Shown here: piece by piece, positions 1 to 6,834 of the stretch
Layout: every line of letters starts with the position of its first letter
Numbering within the stretch: position 1 is the first letter of the stretch
Assembly (NCBI GenBank): GCA_031552425.1
Contig: JAVBMM010000174.1
Location: 1-10,955 of the forward strand
Source of the DNA: JAISFI01 sp031552425
Lineage (GTDB): Bacteria; Bacteroidota; Bacteroidia; Bacteroidales; Azobacteroidaceae
Reading direction: 5' to 3'
Length of the DNA stretch: 10,955 bases
Program-made: the position numbers and the translations under genes
Notes under the pieces: generated by a model
Database searches by the model: none
Told to the model about the DNA's origin: nothing
Seen by the model: the letters and a program-made list of their open reading frames with translations, nothing else

Positions 1-406
1 CCTTACGAACTCTGTAAGACAACCGATATATACCCTTTTTGAAAAAAGTGTTACAAATCCTAATAATGATATTTATATTGACGAAGACATTAATATTTTA
101 TCATACAATAAAGTTATTCAAAAAATCTTTGATCGACAATGTACTTCTTGTCATGGGGGAGGAGGGAGCGGTGCCGGACACCTATTACTTTCTTCTAGTG
201 TAAGTTATGACGAATTATTATATGAAATGGCAAATAAAGATAACAATTTATATAGGGTTGTTCCAATAGACGTCAGCCAAAGTTTCTTAATAACAGCTCT
301 TACTAATGATGATGCATTAAATACTCCTCATAAATCGAAATTGCCACACCCGGATGATCTCATATTATTAAAAGAATGGATTAATTCAGGTGCTATCAAA
401 GATTAA
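1..406 (+). CDS. C-type cytochrome, planctomycete-type haem domain, 3' end only
   Basis: The open frame begins at base 2 and runs to TAA at 404-406, leaving 134 residues of a protein whose start lies left of the window. Residues 47-51 read CTSCH, a classical CXXCH covalent haem c site, followed by a Gly-rich stretch (GGGGSGAG). The C-terminal part has the pattern of planctomycete-type cytochrome domains, a 'DxSxSFLxxxL' segment followed by 'LPHPDDLILLKEWINSGA' near the end. Proteins with CXXCH haem sites are exported and matured outside the cytoplasmic membrane, so a periplasmic or surface electron-transfer role is inferred. In this family the segment before the last helix usually carries a Met-Pro axial ligand; here it reads NTPHKSKLPHP with no Met, so a His ligand is possible. 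The partner and any N-terminal domains cannot be seen. The next gene begins about 50 nt downstream on the same strand and may be co-transcribed. Confidence 0.85.
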   Translation, partial: LTNSVRQPIYTLFEKSVTNPNNDIYIDEDINILSYNKVIQKIFDRQCTSCHGGGGSGAGHLLLSSSVSYDELLYEMANKDNNLYRVVPIDVSQSFLITALTNDDALNTPHKSKLPHPDDLILLKEWINSGAIKD

Positions 407-456
407 ACCTTTTGACATTTATTGACTCTAAGTACAACATTAATATTTTCTTAATA

Positions 457-1596
457 ATGATATACCATAAAATTAATTACAACGACTTATCAGTATCAAT
501 ACAATTATCTTCTTTTTACACTCAAGCAGGAACTTCCGAACATCATGTGATGATTCAAATGGAAAATACAATGCTCCCTGTATTACAACAATTTTCAAAT
601 ATTGAAAAAGCTATTCAAAAGATTCAAAAAGAAGAATTAAATGATTCCACCTTAATCTGGAAACGTTTTTTCTCAAGTGATACCATTAATCAAGCTCCCT
701 TTATTAAACCAACAAACAATGAAGCTGTATCGATTGTACAACAACCTCCATTAAAAGGGTCAAAAGTCGCCGTTTGGTTATATTTCATTGATAATACAGT
801 AACAAAAAATGAAGGAAATGGAATTATTTCTTTCAAAAGAAACAATTTCAATCATCTAATACACACACAATTACATGAAAGAAAAGGAGATGTAAAACAA
901 CAAACAGATGTAATTTTCAAACAATACACAAACGATATTGCGAATAGAGGTTATTCATTAAAAAATAATTGCATTCGCACATGGATTTATGTACAAGATG
1001 TAGATGTACAATACGCCGGAATGGTTGTTGCACGTAAGAATTATTTTGAACAAGAAGATCTTAGGCCTGAGACACATTATATTGCAAGTACAGGCATCGA
1101 AGGAAGATATATATATCCGGAAGTTTTGGTATTAATGGACGCATATTCAATAGAAAATATTCAAGAATCACAAATTAAATACCTAAAAGCACCGACTCAT
1201 TTAAACCCAACCATTGAATATGGTGTGACTTTCGAAAGAGGAACTAGTATCAATTATGGTGATCGTAAACATATTTTCATTTCCGGAACAGCAAGTATCA
1301 ATAACAAAGGAGAAATTGTGCATCCTATGGATATTAAAAAACAGACAGAACGTACAATAGAAAATATCCAGGTTTTATTAGCCGAAGCTGAAGCTGAAAT
1401 GAATAATATAGCTCAGATGATTGTATATCTAAGAGATACAGCAGATTATCAAATTGTTTCAAAATATTTATTTGAACATTATCCAAATATTCCACAAGTA
1501 ATAGTTTTAGCTCCGGTATGCCGTCCTGGTTGGTTAATAGAAATTGAATGTATTGCTATTAAAGAAACCACGAATAATCAGTTTGAGAAATTTTAA
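457..1596 (+). CDS. Rid/YjgF-superfamily protein, chorismatase (FkbO/Hyg5)-like
   Basis: From the ATG at 457 the product has 379 residues, close to the length of chorismatases such as FkbO and Hyg5, which hydrolyse chorismate to dihydroxycyclohexadienoate or hydroxybenzoate. A TTG at 412 would add 15 hydrophobic residues; I prefer the ATG. The C-terminal part (about residues 265-370) looks like a YjgF/RidA fold: FISGTASI (273-280), a long helix with TERTIENIQVLLAEA (297-311), then CRPGWLIEIECIAI (355-368), matching the conserved Arg and IEIE strand of RidA-like proteins. The middle has RTWIYVQDVD (174-183). No signal peptide is seen, so it should be cytosolic. The spacing of C355 and E362 matches, from memory, the catalytic Cys/Glu pair of Hyg5, which makes 3-hydroxybenzoate. 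No other aromatic or polyketide genes are nearby. Family confidence is good; the exact reaction is inference and it could act on another enolic or imine substrate. Confidence 0.78.
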   Translation: MIYHKINYNDLSVSIQLSSFYTQAGTSEHHVMIQMENTMLPVLQQFSNIEKAIQKIQKEELNDSTLIWKRFFSSDTINQAPFIKPTNNEAVSIVQQPPLKGSKVAVWLYFIDNTVTKNEGNGIISFKRNNFNHLIHTQLHERKGDVKQQTDVIFKQYTNDIANRGYSLKNNCIRTWIYVQDVDVQYAGMVVARKNYFEQEDLRPETHYIASTGIEGRYIYPEVLVLMDAYSIENIQESQIKYLKAPTHLNPTIEYGVTFERGTSINYGDRKHIFISGTASINNKGEIVHPMDIKKQTERTIENIQVLLAEAEAEMNNIAQMIVYLRDTADYQIVSKYLFEHYPNIPQVIVLAPVCRPGWLIEIECIAIKETTNNQFEKF

Positions 1597-1642
1597 AAAG
1601 TGTACAATCTCAAGAGTAAGTAAAGTGTATATTTCTTTATTA

Positions 1643-1667
1643 TGCCGTTAAAAAGCATTTAACGGCA
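1643..1667. other. Perfect 10-bp inverted repeat downstream of the chorismatase-like gene
   Basis: Arms TGCCGTTAAA (1643-1652) and TTTAACGGCA (1658-1667) are exact reverse complements around a 5-nt AAGCA loop. It sits 47 nt after the stop codon of the + strand gene. Neither side carries a clear T tract, so it is a poor intrinsic terminator by itself; it may stabilise the 3' end of the transcript or assist the stronger hairpin about 100 nt further on. The AT-rich sequence between the two hairpins shows nothing else recognisable. Confidence 0.5.
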
Positions 1668-1762
1668 CAATGTTAATTATTATTATTTAAATTCGGCGCA
1701 TAATTGTTATTATGTTTAATTATACTTATAATAATATATATCAAAATAATTAATTATATAAT

Positions 1763-1797
1763 AAAAAACGACCTCAAAAATATTGAGGTCGTTTTTT
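1763..1797. terminator. Bidirectional intrinsic terminator between convergent genes
   Basis: Arms AAAAAACGACCTCAA (1763-1777) and TTGAGGTCGTTTTTT (1783-1797) pair perfectly over 15 bp around a 5-nt AAATA loop. The six A's at the left and six T's at the right supply a U tract in either reading direction. It lies between the stop of the rightward chorismatase-like gene (1596) and the stop of the leftward universal stress gene (1817), where a shared terminator is expected. Confidence 0.9.
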
Positions 1798-1816
1798 AAC
1801 TAATACCCTATTTTAA

Positions 1817-2950
1817 CTATCCCCTCAAAATAAATAACGGAGTATCAGTATGGAACAGCATTCTTCGAGCCATACTTGGATTAAATATTCTTGCAATCAT
1901 ATTTCTTTTATATGTCGTGAGAGAAATAATATCAATTTTATTAGTTCTTATAAATTTTTCCAAATTGAGTACAAAATCATTAGCATCAATGATGTCATAA
2001 TTTATTTTTAAATAAGGATATTGTTTTGCAAAATATTCTTTGATTCCTGCTAACTTAATTTCATCCCATGTATCAGGCTTATGTGATATATGGAATAAAT
2101 AAAATTCAATTTTCTTGAAATCTATCATTTTCATTAAAGAATCAATAGCAATCAAGTCTCTCTGATCAAAACTAGTTCCAAATGCAACCTTTTTTATTTG
2201 AGAAAAACTGGTATATGGAGTATTTTCCGGAACTGCAAAAACAGGAACTTTTGTTCTTTCAATAACCTCTGCAGTTACACTCCCTATCAAATCCATATCT
2301 TTTTGATTTTTTCCCCGAGTACCCATAACTATCAGCATTGGATTCAACTCCTTACATATAGAAACAATCTCTTCTTCTGGTAAACCTTCTCTTAAAGAAT
2401 AAGAAAATTGTACACTGTCCCATTCTTTCTTTTTGATTTTATCATCAACCAATTTTTTGAATTTTTCCATTTCTTGCTGTACATTTTGATAAATGGCTTG
2501 AACAGTCTCTTCTTCATTCATTGATTGAAAAACAAAGTTATCTCCAAAAGAAAATGATGCCGGAGGAAGCGGACTATAATATGCATGAGCAATATGTACT
2601 TCTGCTCCAGACATAGATGCAAAATTAAATCCTAATTCGCAGGCTTTCAACGAATAATTTGAAAAATCAATAGGAATAAGTATGATTTTTTTAGGAGGCT
2701 CCTCTCCTTTTTGAGGTACTCCTGTTTCTTCTTTTTCTAACTCACGGAAAAAATCAGAACCTTCAATCAATTTTAAAGCCTGAGGAAGATCACTTTCTTT
2801 AATTCTCACTCTAACTCCCGAAGAAACAACAGGTTGTACTAAATTTACATTATGAAGATAGACTTCAATTCCTTCATTTTCCAAAAACATCTTAAGCATC
2901 AATGCTTTTTCATATGTGTGGATGGCCAATGTGAATAATTTATATTCCAT
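1817..2950 (-). CDS. DUF2007-Usp-Usp tandem universal stress protein
   Basis: The 377-residue product has three parts. Residues 1 to about 68 look like a DUF2007-type domain (putative signal-transducing protein; YKLFTLAIHTYEKALMLK start, then a 'V-R-V-R-I-K-E-S-D-L-P-Q-A' segment). Residues 88-241 form a universal stress protein domain opening with KKIILIPIDFS and carrying an intact nucleotide-binding G-x2-G-x9-G-S motif (G210, G213, G223, S224). Residues 252-377 form a second Usp-like domain (KKVAFGTSFD start) in which that Gly motif is lost and replaced by a TTYKRNMIARIFNPSMA segment, so it probably does not bind ATP in the usual way. No signal peptide or membrane segment is seen, so it should be cytosolic. 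Tandem Usp proteins are common in Bacteroidota, with roles in stress or redox adaptation inferred rather than proven. It is monocistronic in appearance, with terminators on both sides (1763-1797 and 2992-3039). The ATG at 2950 has no strong ribosome binding site, normal for this phylum. Confidence 0.88.
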   Translation of the reverse strand: MEYKLFTLAIHTYEKALMLKMFLENEGIEVYLHNVNLVQPVVSSGVRVRIKESDLPQALKLIEGSDFFRELEKEETGVPQKGEEPPKKIILIPIDFSNYSLKACELGFNFASMSGAEVHIAHAYYSPLPPASFSFGDNFVFQSMNEEETVQAIYQNVQQEMEKFKKLVDDKIKKKEWDSVQFSYSLREGLPEEEIVSICKELNPMLIVMGTRGKNQKDMDLIGSVTAEVIERTKVPVFAVPENTPYTSFSQIKKVAFGTSFDQRDLIAIDSLMKMIDFKKIEFYLFHISHKPDTWDEIKLAGIKEYFAKQYPYLKINYDIIDANDFVLNLEKFIRTNKIDIISLTTYKRNMIARIFNPSMARRMLFHTDTPLFILRG

Positions 2951-2991
2951 ATTTACATTTATTTAGTTAAACAATTCATCATAAGTATAAC

Positions 2992-3039
2992 AAAAAATCC
3001 CTTTAACTGTTTTAAAAATTTTACAGAAAAAGGGATTTT
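2992..3039 (-). terminator. Intrinsic terminator after the HTH gene
   Basis: Read on the minus strand, AAAATCCCTTT (3039-3029) pairs with AAAGGGATTTT (3004-2994). After a 2-nt A/A internal mismatch, an inner CTGT/ACAG stem (3026-3023 with 3010-3007) closes a 12-nt AT-only loop. On the minus strand the hairpin runs directly into TTTTTT. It begins 24 nt past the stop of the HTH gene and ends 41 nt before the start of the universal stress gene, separating the two. As it lies so close to that downstream start it could instead act as a leader attenuator, which I consider less likely. Confidence 0.75.
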
Positions 3040-3063
3040 CTAAAATATAAATTTGCTTTCTGG

Positions 3064-3345
3064 TTAAGACTTTTCTTCGGGAGAAAGAACCTTATAGCTT
3101 GATTCTCCCAAAATAATTAATGCTTTTTCCAATATTGTTGAATCATCGAGCATCACAATGCCTCCGTCAGGACCCGGTTCAATATGTACACCGCAACTTT
3201 TCCCGTCATTGTAATTGTAACCGCCAAAATAATTACGTACGGTTTCGACAGAAACTCCTAATTCATCTGCGATTCTTTTCGTACTTCCACTAGGCAAATT
3301 GTCTTTGATTCTGCGAAGTTCATTAAATGTTATTGTCTTTGTCAT
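3064..3345 (-). CDS. Small helix-turn-helix DNA-binding protein of Bacteroidales type
   Basis: The preferred start is the ATG at 3345 (MTKTITFNELRRIKD...), giving 93 residues; an in-frame ATG at 3387 would add 14 residues that do not look like the family. Residues about 21-40 (STKRIADELGVSVETVRNYF) are a clear helix-turn-helix with the IADELGVS turn and a T-V-R-N-Y recognition helix. After it comes a Gly-rich conserved-looking segment, GVHIEPGPDGGIVMLDD (52-68), then a short helix (ILEKALIILG). I recall close relatives of this size and motif order in Bacteroides-type genomes, annotated only as DNA-binding protein; no regulon is known to me. There is no membrane segment. It is followed by its own terminator. 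It lies 139 nt after the phosphatase gene on the same strand, with no obvious terminator between, so read-through from the bat operon is possible. Confidence 0.82.
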   Translation of the reverse strand: MTKTITFNELRRIKDNLPSGSTKRIADELGVSVETVRNYFGGYNYNDGKSCGVHIEPGPDGGIVMLDDSTILEKALIILGESSYKVLSPEEKS

Positions 3346-3435
3346 GGCCCATATATTTTTAGGTTCTACAAAAAATTTACTCATCACTTTTTAATTATGC
3401 CTCTAACTTAAGCAAAATAATCTCAATAACAAATT

Positions 3436-3453
3436 ATTTCGATGAAATATTTC
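3436..3453. other. Overlapping inverted repeats upstream of the HTH gene
   Basis: ATTTC (3436-3440), GAAAT (3444-3448) and ATTTC (3449-3453) form ATTTC-GAT-GAAAT and the overlapping perfect palindrome GAAATATTTC (3444-3453). This lies in the 139-nt gap between the phosphatase gene and the HTH gene, about 90 nt before the HTH start, where an operator could sit. The DNA is very AT-rich, so chance occurrence is quite possible. No exact TAnnTTTG Bacteroidota promoter element was found in this gap, only one-mismatch versions. Confidence 0.25.
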
Positions 3454-3484
3454 CAAAAATGTTAAATGTCACTTAGCACGTTTA

Positions 3485-4177
3485 TCAAACAAAAAATGTA
3501 ATTAATTGATTATTAAAGGTTACAAGTATTAGTAATGTAACCCAACAAGCAGAAGAAATAATATTAATTTCTCTTGCAGTATATAAAGGATGCTTCAGTT
3601 CTTGTAAGGAATTTTTTAGTATATAGATTCTAGAGAGAATGTAAAACTTAAAACAAATGATGCCAGCCATCAAACCAATAAAAATTCCGGCTAAAATATC
3701 AGAAATGAAATGAACTCCTAAATAAATACGGGAATATGCATTAAGAAAGGCAAAAACAAAAACTGTAATTACAAACAGTTTATTCTTGAAGACCAAAGAA
3801 GTGAATATAGCTACACCGAAAGCATTAGCAGCGTGACTAGAAGCAAATCCATAACGTCCTCCCCTATAATTATATACAATATCCACAATATCTTTAAATG
3901 CGGGATGATGTGTTGGCCGAAATCGGTGAAACAATGGTTTAAACAAACCTGAAGCAACCTGATCTGAGATTGTTATTACGAGTGTAATAGCTATAACAAC
4001 TAACAGGGCCTCTTTCCAATTTTTTTTATAAAAGAGAATAAATAAAAAACAAATTATCCAAGGTATCCACACTAACTTATCAGATATGAGCCACATGACA
4101 CGATCCATAAATGCGGAATCACTTCCGTTTAACCACAAAAATGGAGCTCTTTCATAATCCAATATTTTCTCTAACAT
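3485..4177 (-). CDS. PAP2-family membrane lipid phosphatase
   Basis: The 230-residue product carries the full three-part PAP2 acid phosphatase signature: K-x6-R-P (K80, R87, P88), a YGFASSHAAN motif with the catalytic-type SSH (S113, S114, H115) in place of the usual PSGH, and S-R-x5-H-x3-D (S149, R150, H156, D160). Hydrophobic helices at about 38-50, 57-76, 115-130, 133-147, 157-176 and 206-222 fit a polytopic inner-membrane enzyme. Family members remove phosphate from undecaprenyl diphosphate, phosphatidylglycerol phosphate or lipid A; the substrate here cannot be told from sequence. The active site normally faces the periplasm. It starts 11 nt after the batE stop, so it is probably the last gene of the bat operon or is read through from it. 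Beyond its stop I find no strong hairpin terminator. Confidence 0.9.
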   Translation of the reverse strand: MLEKILDYERAPFLWLNGSDSAFMDRVMWLISDKLVWIPWIICFLFILFYKKNWKEALLVVIAITLVITISDQVASGLFKPLFHRFRPTHHPAFKDIVDIVYNYRGGRYGFASSHAANAFGVAIFTSLVFKNKLFVITVFVFAFLNAYSRIYLGVHFISDILAGIFIGLMAGIICFKFYILSRIYILKNSLQELKHPLYTAREINIISSACWVTLLILVTFNNQLITFFV

Positions 4178-4188
4178 CAGATTTTATG

Positions 4189-5004
4189 TTATATGATTTC
4201 TATCATCTTGCTTTCAATCCAACCAATATTTCCATCTTCAAGGATAATTTCACTCCAATTACCTAATTTACTTCTCACTAGTACTTTTGTTCCTTCATGA
4301 AGTACGACAATATCCGTACCACTCTGGTCTGGAGAACTTTTTATTGTAATTGTAGGAGCAAAAACGATTGCACTATTTCTATTTGTTAATTTTTTCTTTT
4401 GTTGATACGCAAAAATATTACTGGCAATAGTAAATACTAAACATACAACAGCTACATAAAAACCTATTTTTTTCCATAAAACCTTGGTAGAAAAGAAAAA
4501 AAGTACCAAACCCACAATTAATATAAAAAAAGAAATAATGGCTATACGAGACCATTGATTGGTACTACACAGATTTTGTAATCCCTTGATCCATTTAGAC
4601 AGAAAAAAATCATCTAGGGATTCTATTTTATCTGTAGTTTTCAATTTTGCCAATTCTAAATTGAAGCGAATATCGCCATCTCCCGGACTCAAAAGCAAAG
4701 CCCTTTCATAATTCAAAATAGCCGGAGCAATAGTATTTAATTTATAATATGCATTTCCTAAATTATAATAAACATTTGAAGATTCTCCATATTCCTGTAA
4801 AAGTGACTCATATAATTCAATAGACTTACGATAATTTCCGGAAGCATAAAAATTTTCTGCATTTCTTAAAATTTCTTCTTTAGATTGTATAGCACTTTTT
4901 TGCTCTCCTGATGTAGACAAAGTATCTTGTGCCCAAACTTGGAAACAAAAAACACCTATCCATAAATGAATTAATAAAAAAACACTATATCGTTTTGTTT
5001 TCAT
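4189..5004 (-). CDS. batE: BatE: TPR, two membrane helices and SH3-like domain
   Basis: The chosen start is the ATG at 5004, which gives a signal peptide (MKTKRYSVFLLIHLWIG..., cut near VWA-QD at 25-27) and a 271-residue protein. An upstream in-frame ATG at 5127 would overlap batD by over 100 nt and bury the signal peptide. Residues 44-111 hold two TPR units (AENFYASGNYRKSIELYESL; NVYYNLGNAYYKLNTIAPA). Two hydrophobic helices (about 153-172 and 180-199) flank a short VLWKK loop, and residues 212-271 resemble a bacterial SH3 domain (TIKSSPDQSGTDIVVLHEG, then GNWSEI and GNIGWIES). Positive-inside reading puts both the TPR and SH3 parts in the periplasm. This is the architecture known for BatE of the Bacteroides aerotolerance operon. 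It begins 13 nt after batD and is followed 11 nt later by the phosphatase gene. The molecular role is not established in the family. Confidence 0.88.
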   Translation of the reverse strand: MKTKRYSVFLLIHLWIGVFCFQVWAQDTLSTSGEQKSAIQSKEEILRNAENFYASGNYRKSIELYESLLQEYGESSNVYYNLGNAYYKLNTIAPAILNYERALLLSPGDGDIRFNLELAKLKTTDKIESLDDFFLSKWIKGLQNLCSTNQWSRIAIISFFILIVGLVLFFFSTKVLWKKIGFYVAVVCLVFTIASNIFAYQQKKKLTNRNSAIVFAPTITIKSSPDQSGTDIVVLHEGTKVLVRSKLGNWSEIILEDGNIGWIESKMIEII

Positions 5005-5017
5005 AACTTCAGTCGTT

Positions 5018-6832
5018 TTATTTTTTCCTGATTGTATTTTCCATATTGTCAATTGCTTGTACTGTAGATATGTACAGTTTATCCATTTCTCCGGAGCCTT
5101 GTACTGGAGCATATCTTGCAAATTCACATATATTCAAAATATCCATCAAATCTTTAATTAGAGAGTCATTAACTCCATATTTTGACAATTCAACTTCTAT
5201 ATTGTCTTTTGTCAAAAAGGCAACAGGAATGTTCAATTTATCACTTAAATATCCCCATAATACCCTAAGAATTTCATCATAGAAGGCTTCTCTCTTATTT
5301 TCTTTTAATAGTTTCTCTGCAATTTTTAAACGTTTGGAAGCTACTTTATTGGCTTTCTTATTACGAACAAATGCAATGTTAGCGTTTTCTTTCACTTGTT
5401 TTCTATAAATAATAAAGAAAATCACAAAAATTAAAGTCGGAAAAATATAAAAAAGAATATATAAAACTGATCCAAAGAAAAAATCTCGTTTAGAATTAAA
5501 AGCAAAATGATTTGTTTTTATATATCGAATATCTTTCCCCAAATATTTAAGATCTTCTTTATTGGAGTAATTAACCACTTGTTGAGATGTTCCCCCCTCT
5601 CCTTCTTTTCCTTTTTCCACATGCAATTTATATTCCTGAGTCTGGTACTTTTTATAAGTTCCTGTTTTTAAATCAAAATAAGAAAACTCTACAGGAGGAA
5701 TGACAAAATCTCCAGCATACCGAGGAATAATCAAATACTCTATGGATTTACTTCCTGAAACCCCACCTTGTGTTGTTTTAATATTCAAATCTACTTTCGG
5801 ATCATATATTTCAAAATCATTAGGAAAAATATATTCCGGATTTTTTATCATTTTCAAATTTCCTGAACCGGAAATATTCCACTTAATAGTGATGCCTTCA
5901 TTTGTTTTAACATTTTCTGAAGTAATGGAAGATGTTATCTTGTAGTCTCCCACAGCACCCGAAAAAGAAGTCGGTTTACCAACCGGAAGAGGTTTAACAT
6001 TAATAGTAAGCGGATTAGTTTGCAGTGTCTTTCTTATATTAGCATATTGATCATTTTCGAAGAAACTTCTTGCTCTACGTACAAGAACTGTAGCTTCAAT
6101 ATCCATTTTTGCTGACGGAATAGTTATCGTTCCCGTTTTTTGTGGAAATAAGTAGTATTGTTGATATACAGCAGTCCGGTATGTTTTTCCATTATATGTT
6201 TCTACATTTACAGGAGCATTTGCAGAAGCATCTAATGTCTGAGAAATAAAACCATCAAAGTCCGGACTCAAATTAGATGCAGGGCTTATATTTACCCTGA
6301 AATAGAATTTATATGTGATAAGAAATCCTTCATTTTCATATACGGTATTTTTAGCTACATGGGCTCTTAAAAATACATCGTCCGCTCCAATTTCAGGAGA
6401 AACAGCACTTTCTTCTTGTCGATTTTGTGCAACTGCCTGATTAGTTTTATCTGCCGGAATAACTTTAATTGTCAAACTATTTGACTGATATGAACTATTA
6501 TTTACTGTAATAGTGGCTGAACCTATTTCAAAGTTACCTTCTTCCTTTGCCTGCAGAATATAAGTATATGTTTCTGTAACTTCTGTTTCTACTTGACTTC
6601 CGGTTATTCTTACACTCGAACCTCTGGAAACTTCCGGACCAAATTTAATTTCAAATCCATTAATTTCAGGTATTCTTATATCTTTTCCTTTATCATTCAA
6701 TGTGTAAGATAACCTGAATTGCTGTCCTACAGCAACAGTTCTAGGCGCTGATGCTTTGAAAACAACATCAGCTAAAACCGAACTAGTTACAATTAAAAGG
6801 ATGTTTAACAATAATATTTTGTGCTTCATCAT
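5018..6832 (-). CDS. batD: BatD: exported beta-rich protein with membrane helix and cytoplasmic domain
   Basis: The start is taken as the ATG at 6832 (MMKHKILLL; the next codon is also ATG), 2 nt after the batC stop; a TTG at 6841 overlapping batC is less likely. The product has 604 residues. Residues 1-21 are a signal peptide ending SSVLA. About 22-410 are repeated beta-sandwich-like segments typical of BatD (SAPRTVAVGQQFRLSYTLN; HVAKNTVYENEGFLITYKFY; SSITSENVKTNEGITIKWNI), each with the 'needs/neg-E-G-x-I-x-x-x-(Y/W)' style of surface Ig-like domains. About 452-477 are a membrane helix (FFFGSVLYILFYIFPTL...), and about 500-600 are a basic helical cytoplasmic domain. That last domain is related to one in the protein upstream of batA (9581-10573). 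Length and order fit the BatD family. Its partner is presumably BatA/BatB through their periplasmic VWA domains, by inference. Confidence 0.9.
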   Translation of the reverse strand: MMKHKILLLNILLIVTSSVLADVVFKASAPRTVAVGQQFRLSYTLNDKGKDIRIPEINGFEIKFGPEVSRGSSVRITGSQVETEVTETYTYILQAKEEGNFEIGSATITVNNSSYQSNSLTIKVIPADKTNQAVAQNRQEESAVSPEIGADDVFLRAHVAKNTVYENEGFLITYKFYFRVNISPASNLSPDFDGFISQTLDASANAPVNVETYNGKTYRTAVYQQYYLFPQKTGTITIPSAKMDIEATVLVRRARSFFENDQYANIRKTLQTNPLTINVKPLPVGKPTSFSGAVGDYKITSSITSENVKTNEGITIKWNISGSGNLKMIKNPEYIFPNDFEIYDPKVDLNIKTTQGGVSGSKSIEYLIIPRYAGDFVIPPVEFSYFDLKTGTYKKYQTQEYKLHVEKGKEGEGGTSQQVVNYSNKEDLKYLGKDIRYIKTNHFAFNSKRDFFFGSVLYILFYIFPTLIFVIFFIIYRKQVKENANIAFVRNKKANKVASKRLKIAEKLLKENKREAFYDEILRVLWGYLSDKLNIPVAFLTKDNIEVELSKYGVNDSLIKDLMDILNICEFARYAPVQGSGEMDKLYISTVQAIDNMENTIRKK

Positions 6833-6834
6833 TT

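Noticed and set aside
412..456. TTG start at 412 for the chorismatase-like protein
   Set aside because: It would add a hydrophobic extension unlike a cytosolic Rid-type enzyme; the ATG at 457 gives a normal family length.
2951..2991. Promoter for the universal stress gene in the 41-nt gap after the terminator
   Set aside because: No exact TAnnTTTG element on the minus strand; only loose AT-rich resemblance, not enough to call.
5005..5127. Upstream ATG at 5127 for batE
   Set aside because: It would overlap the end of batD by over 100 nt and hide an evident signal peptide that begins at 5004.
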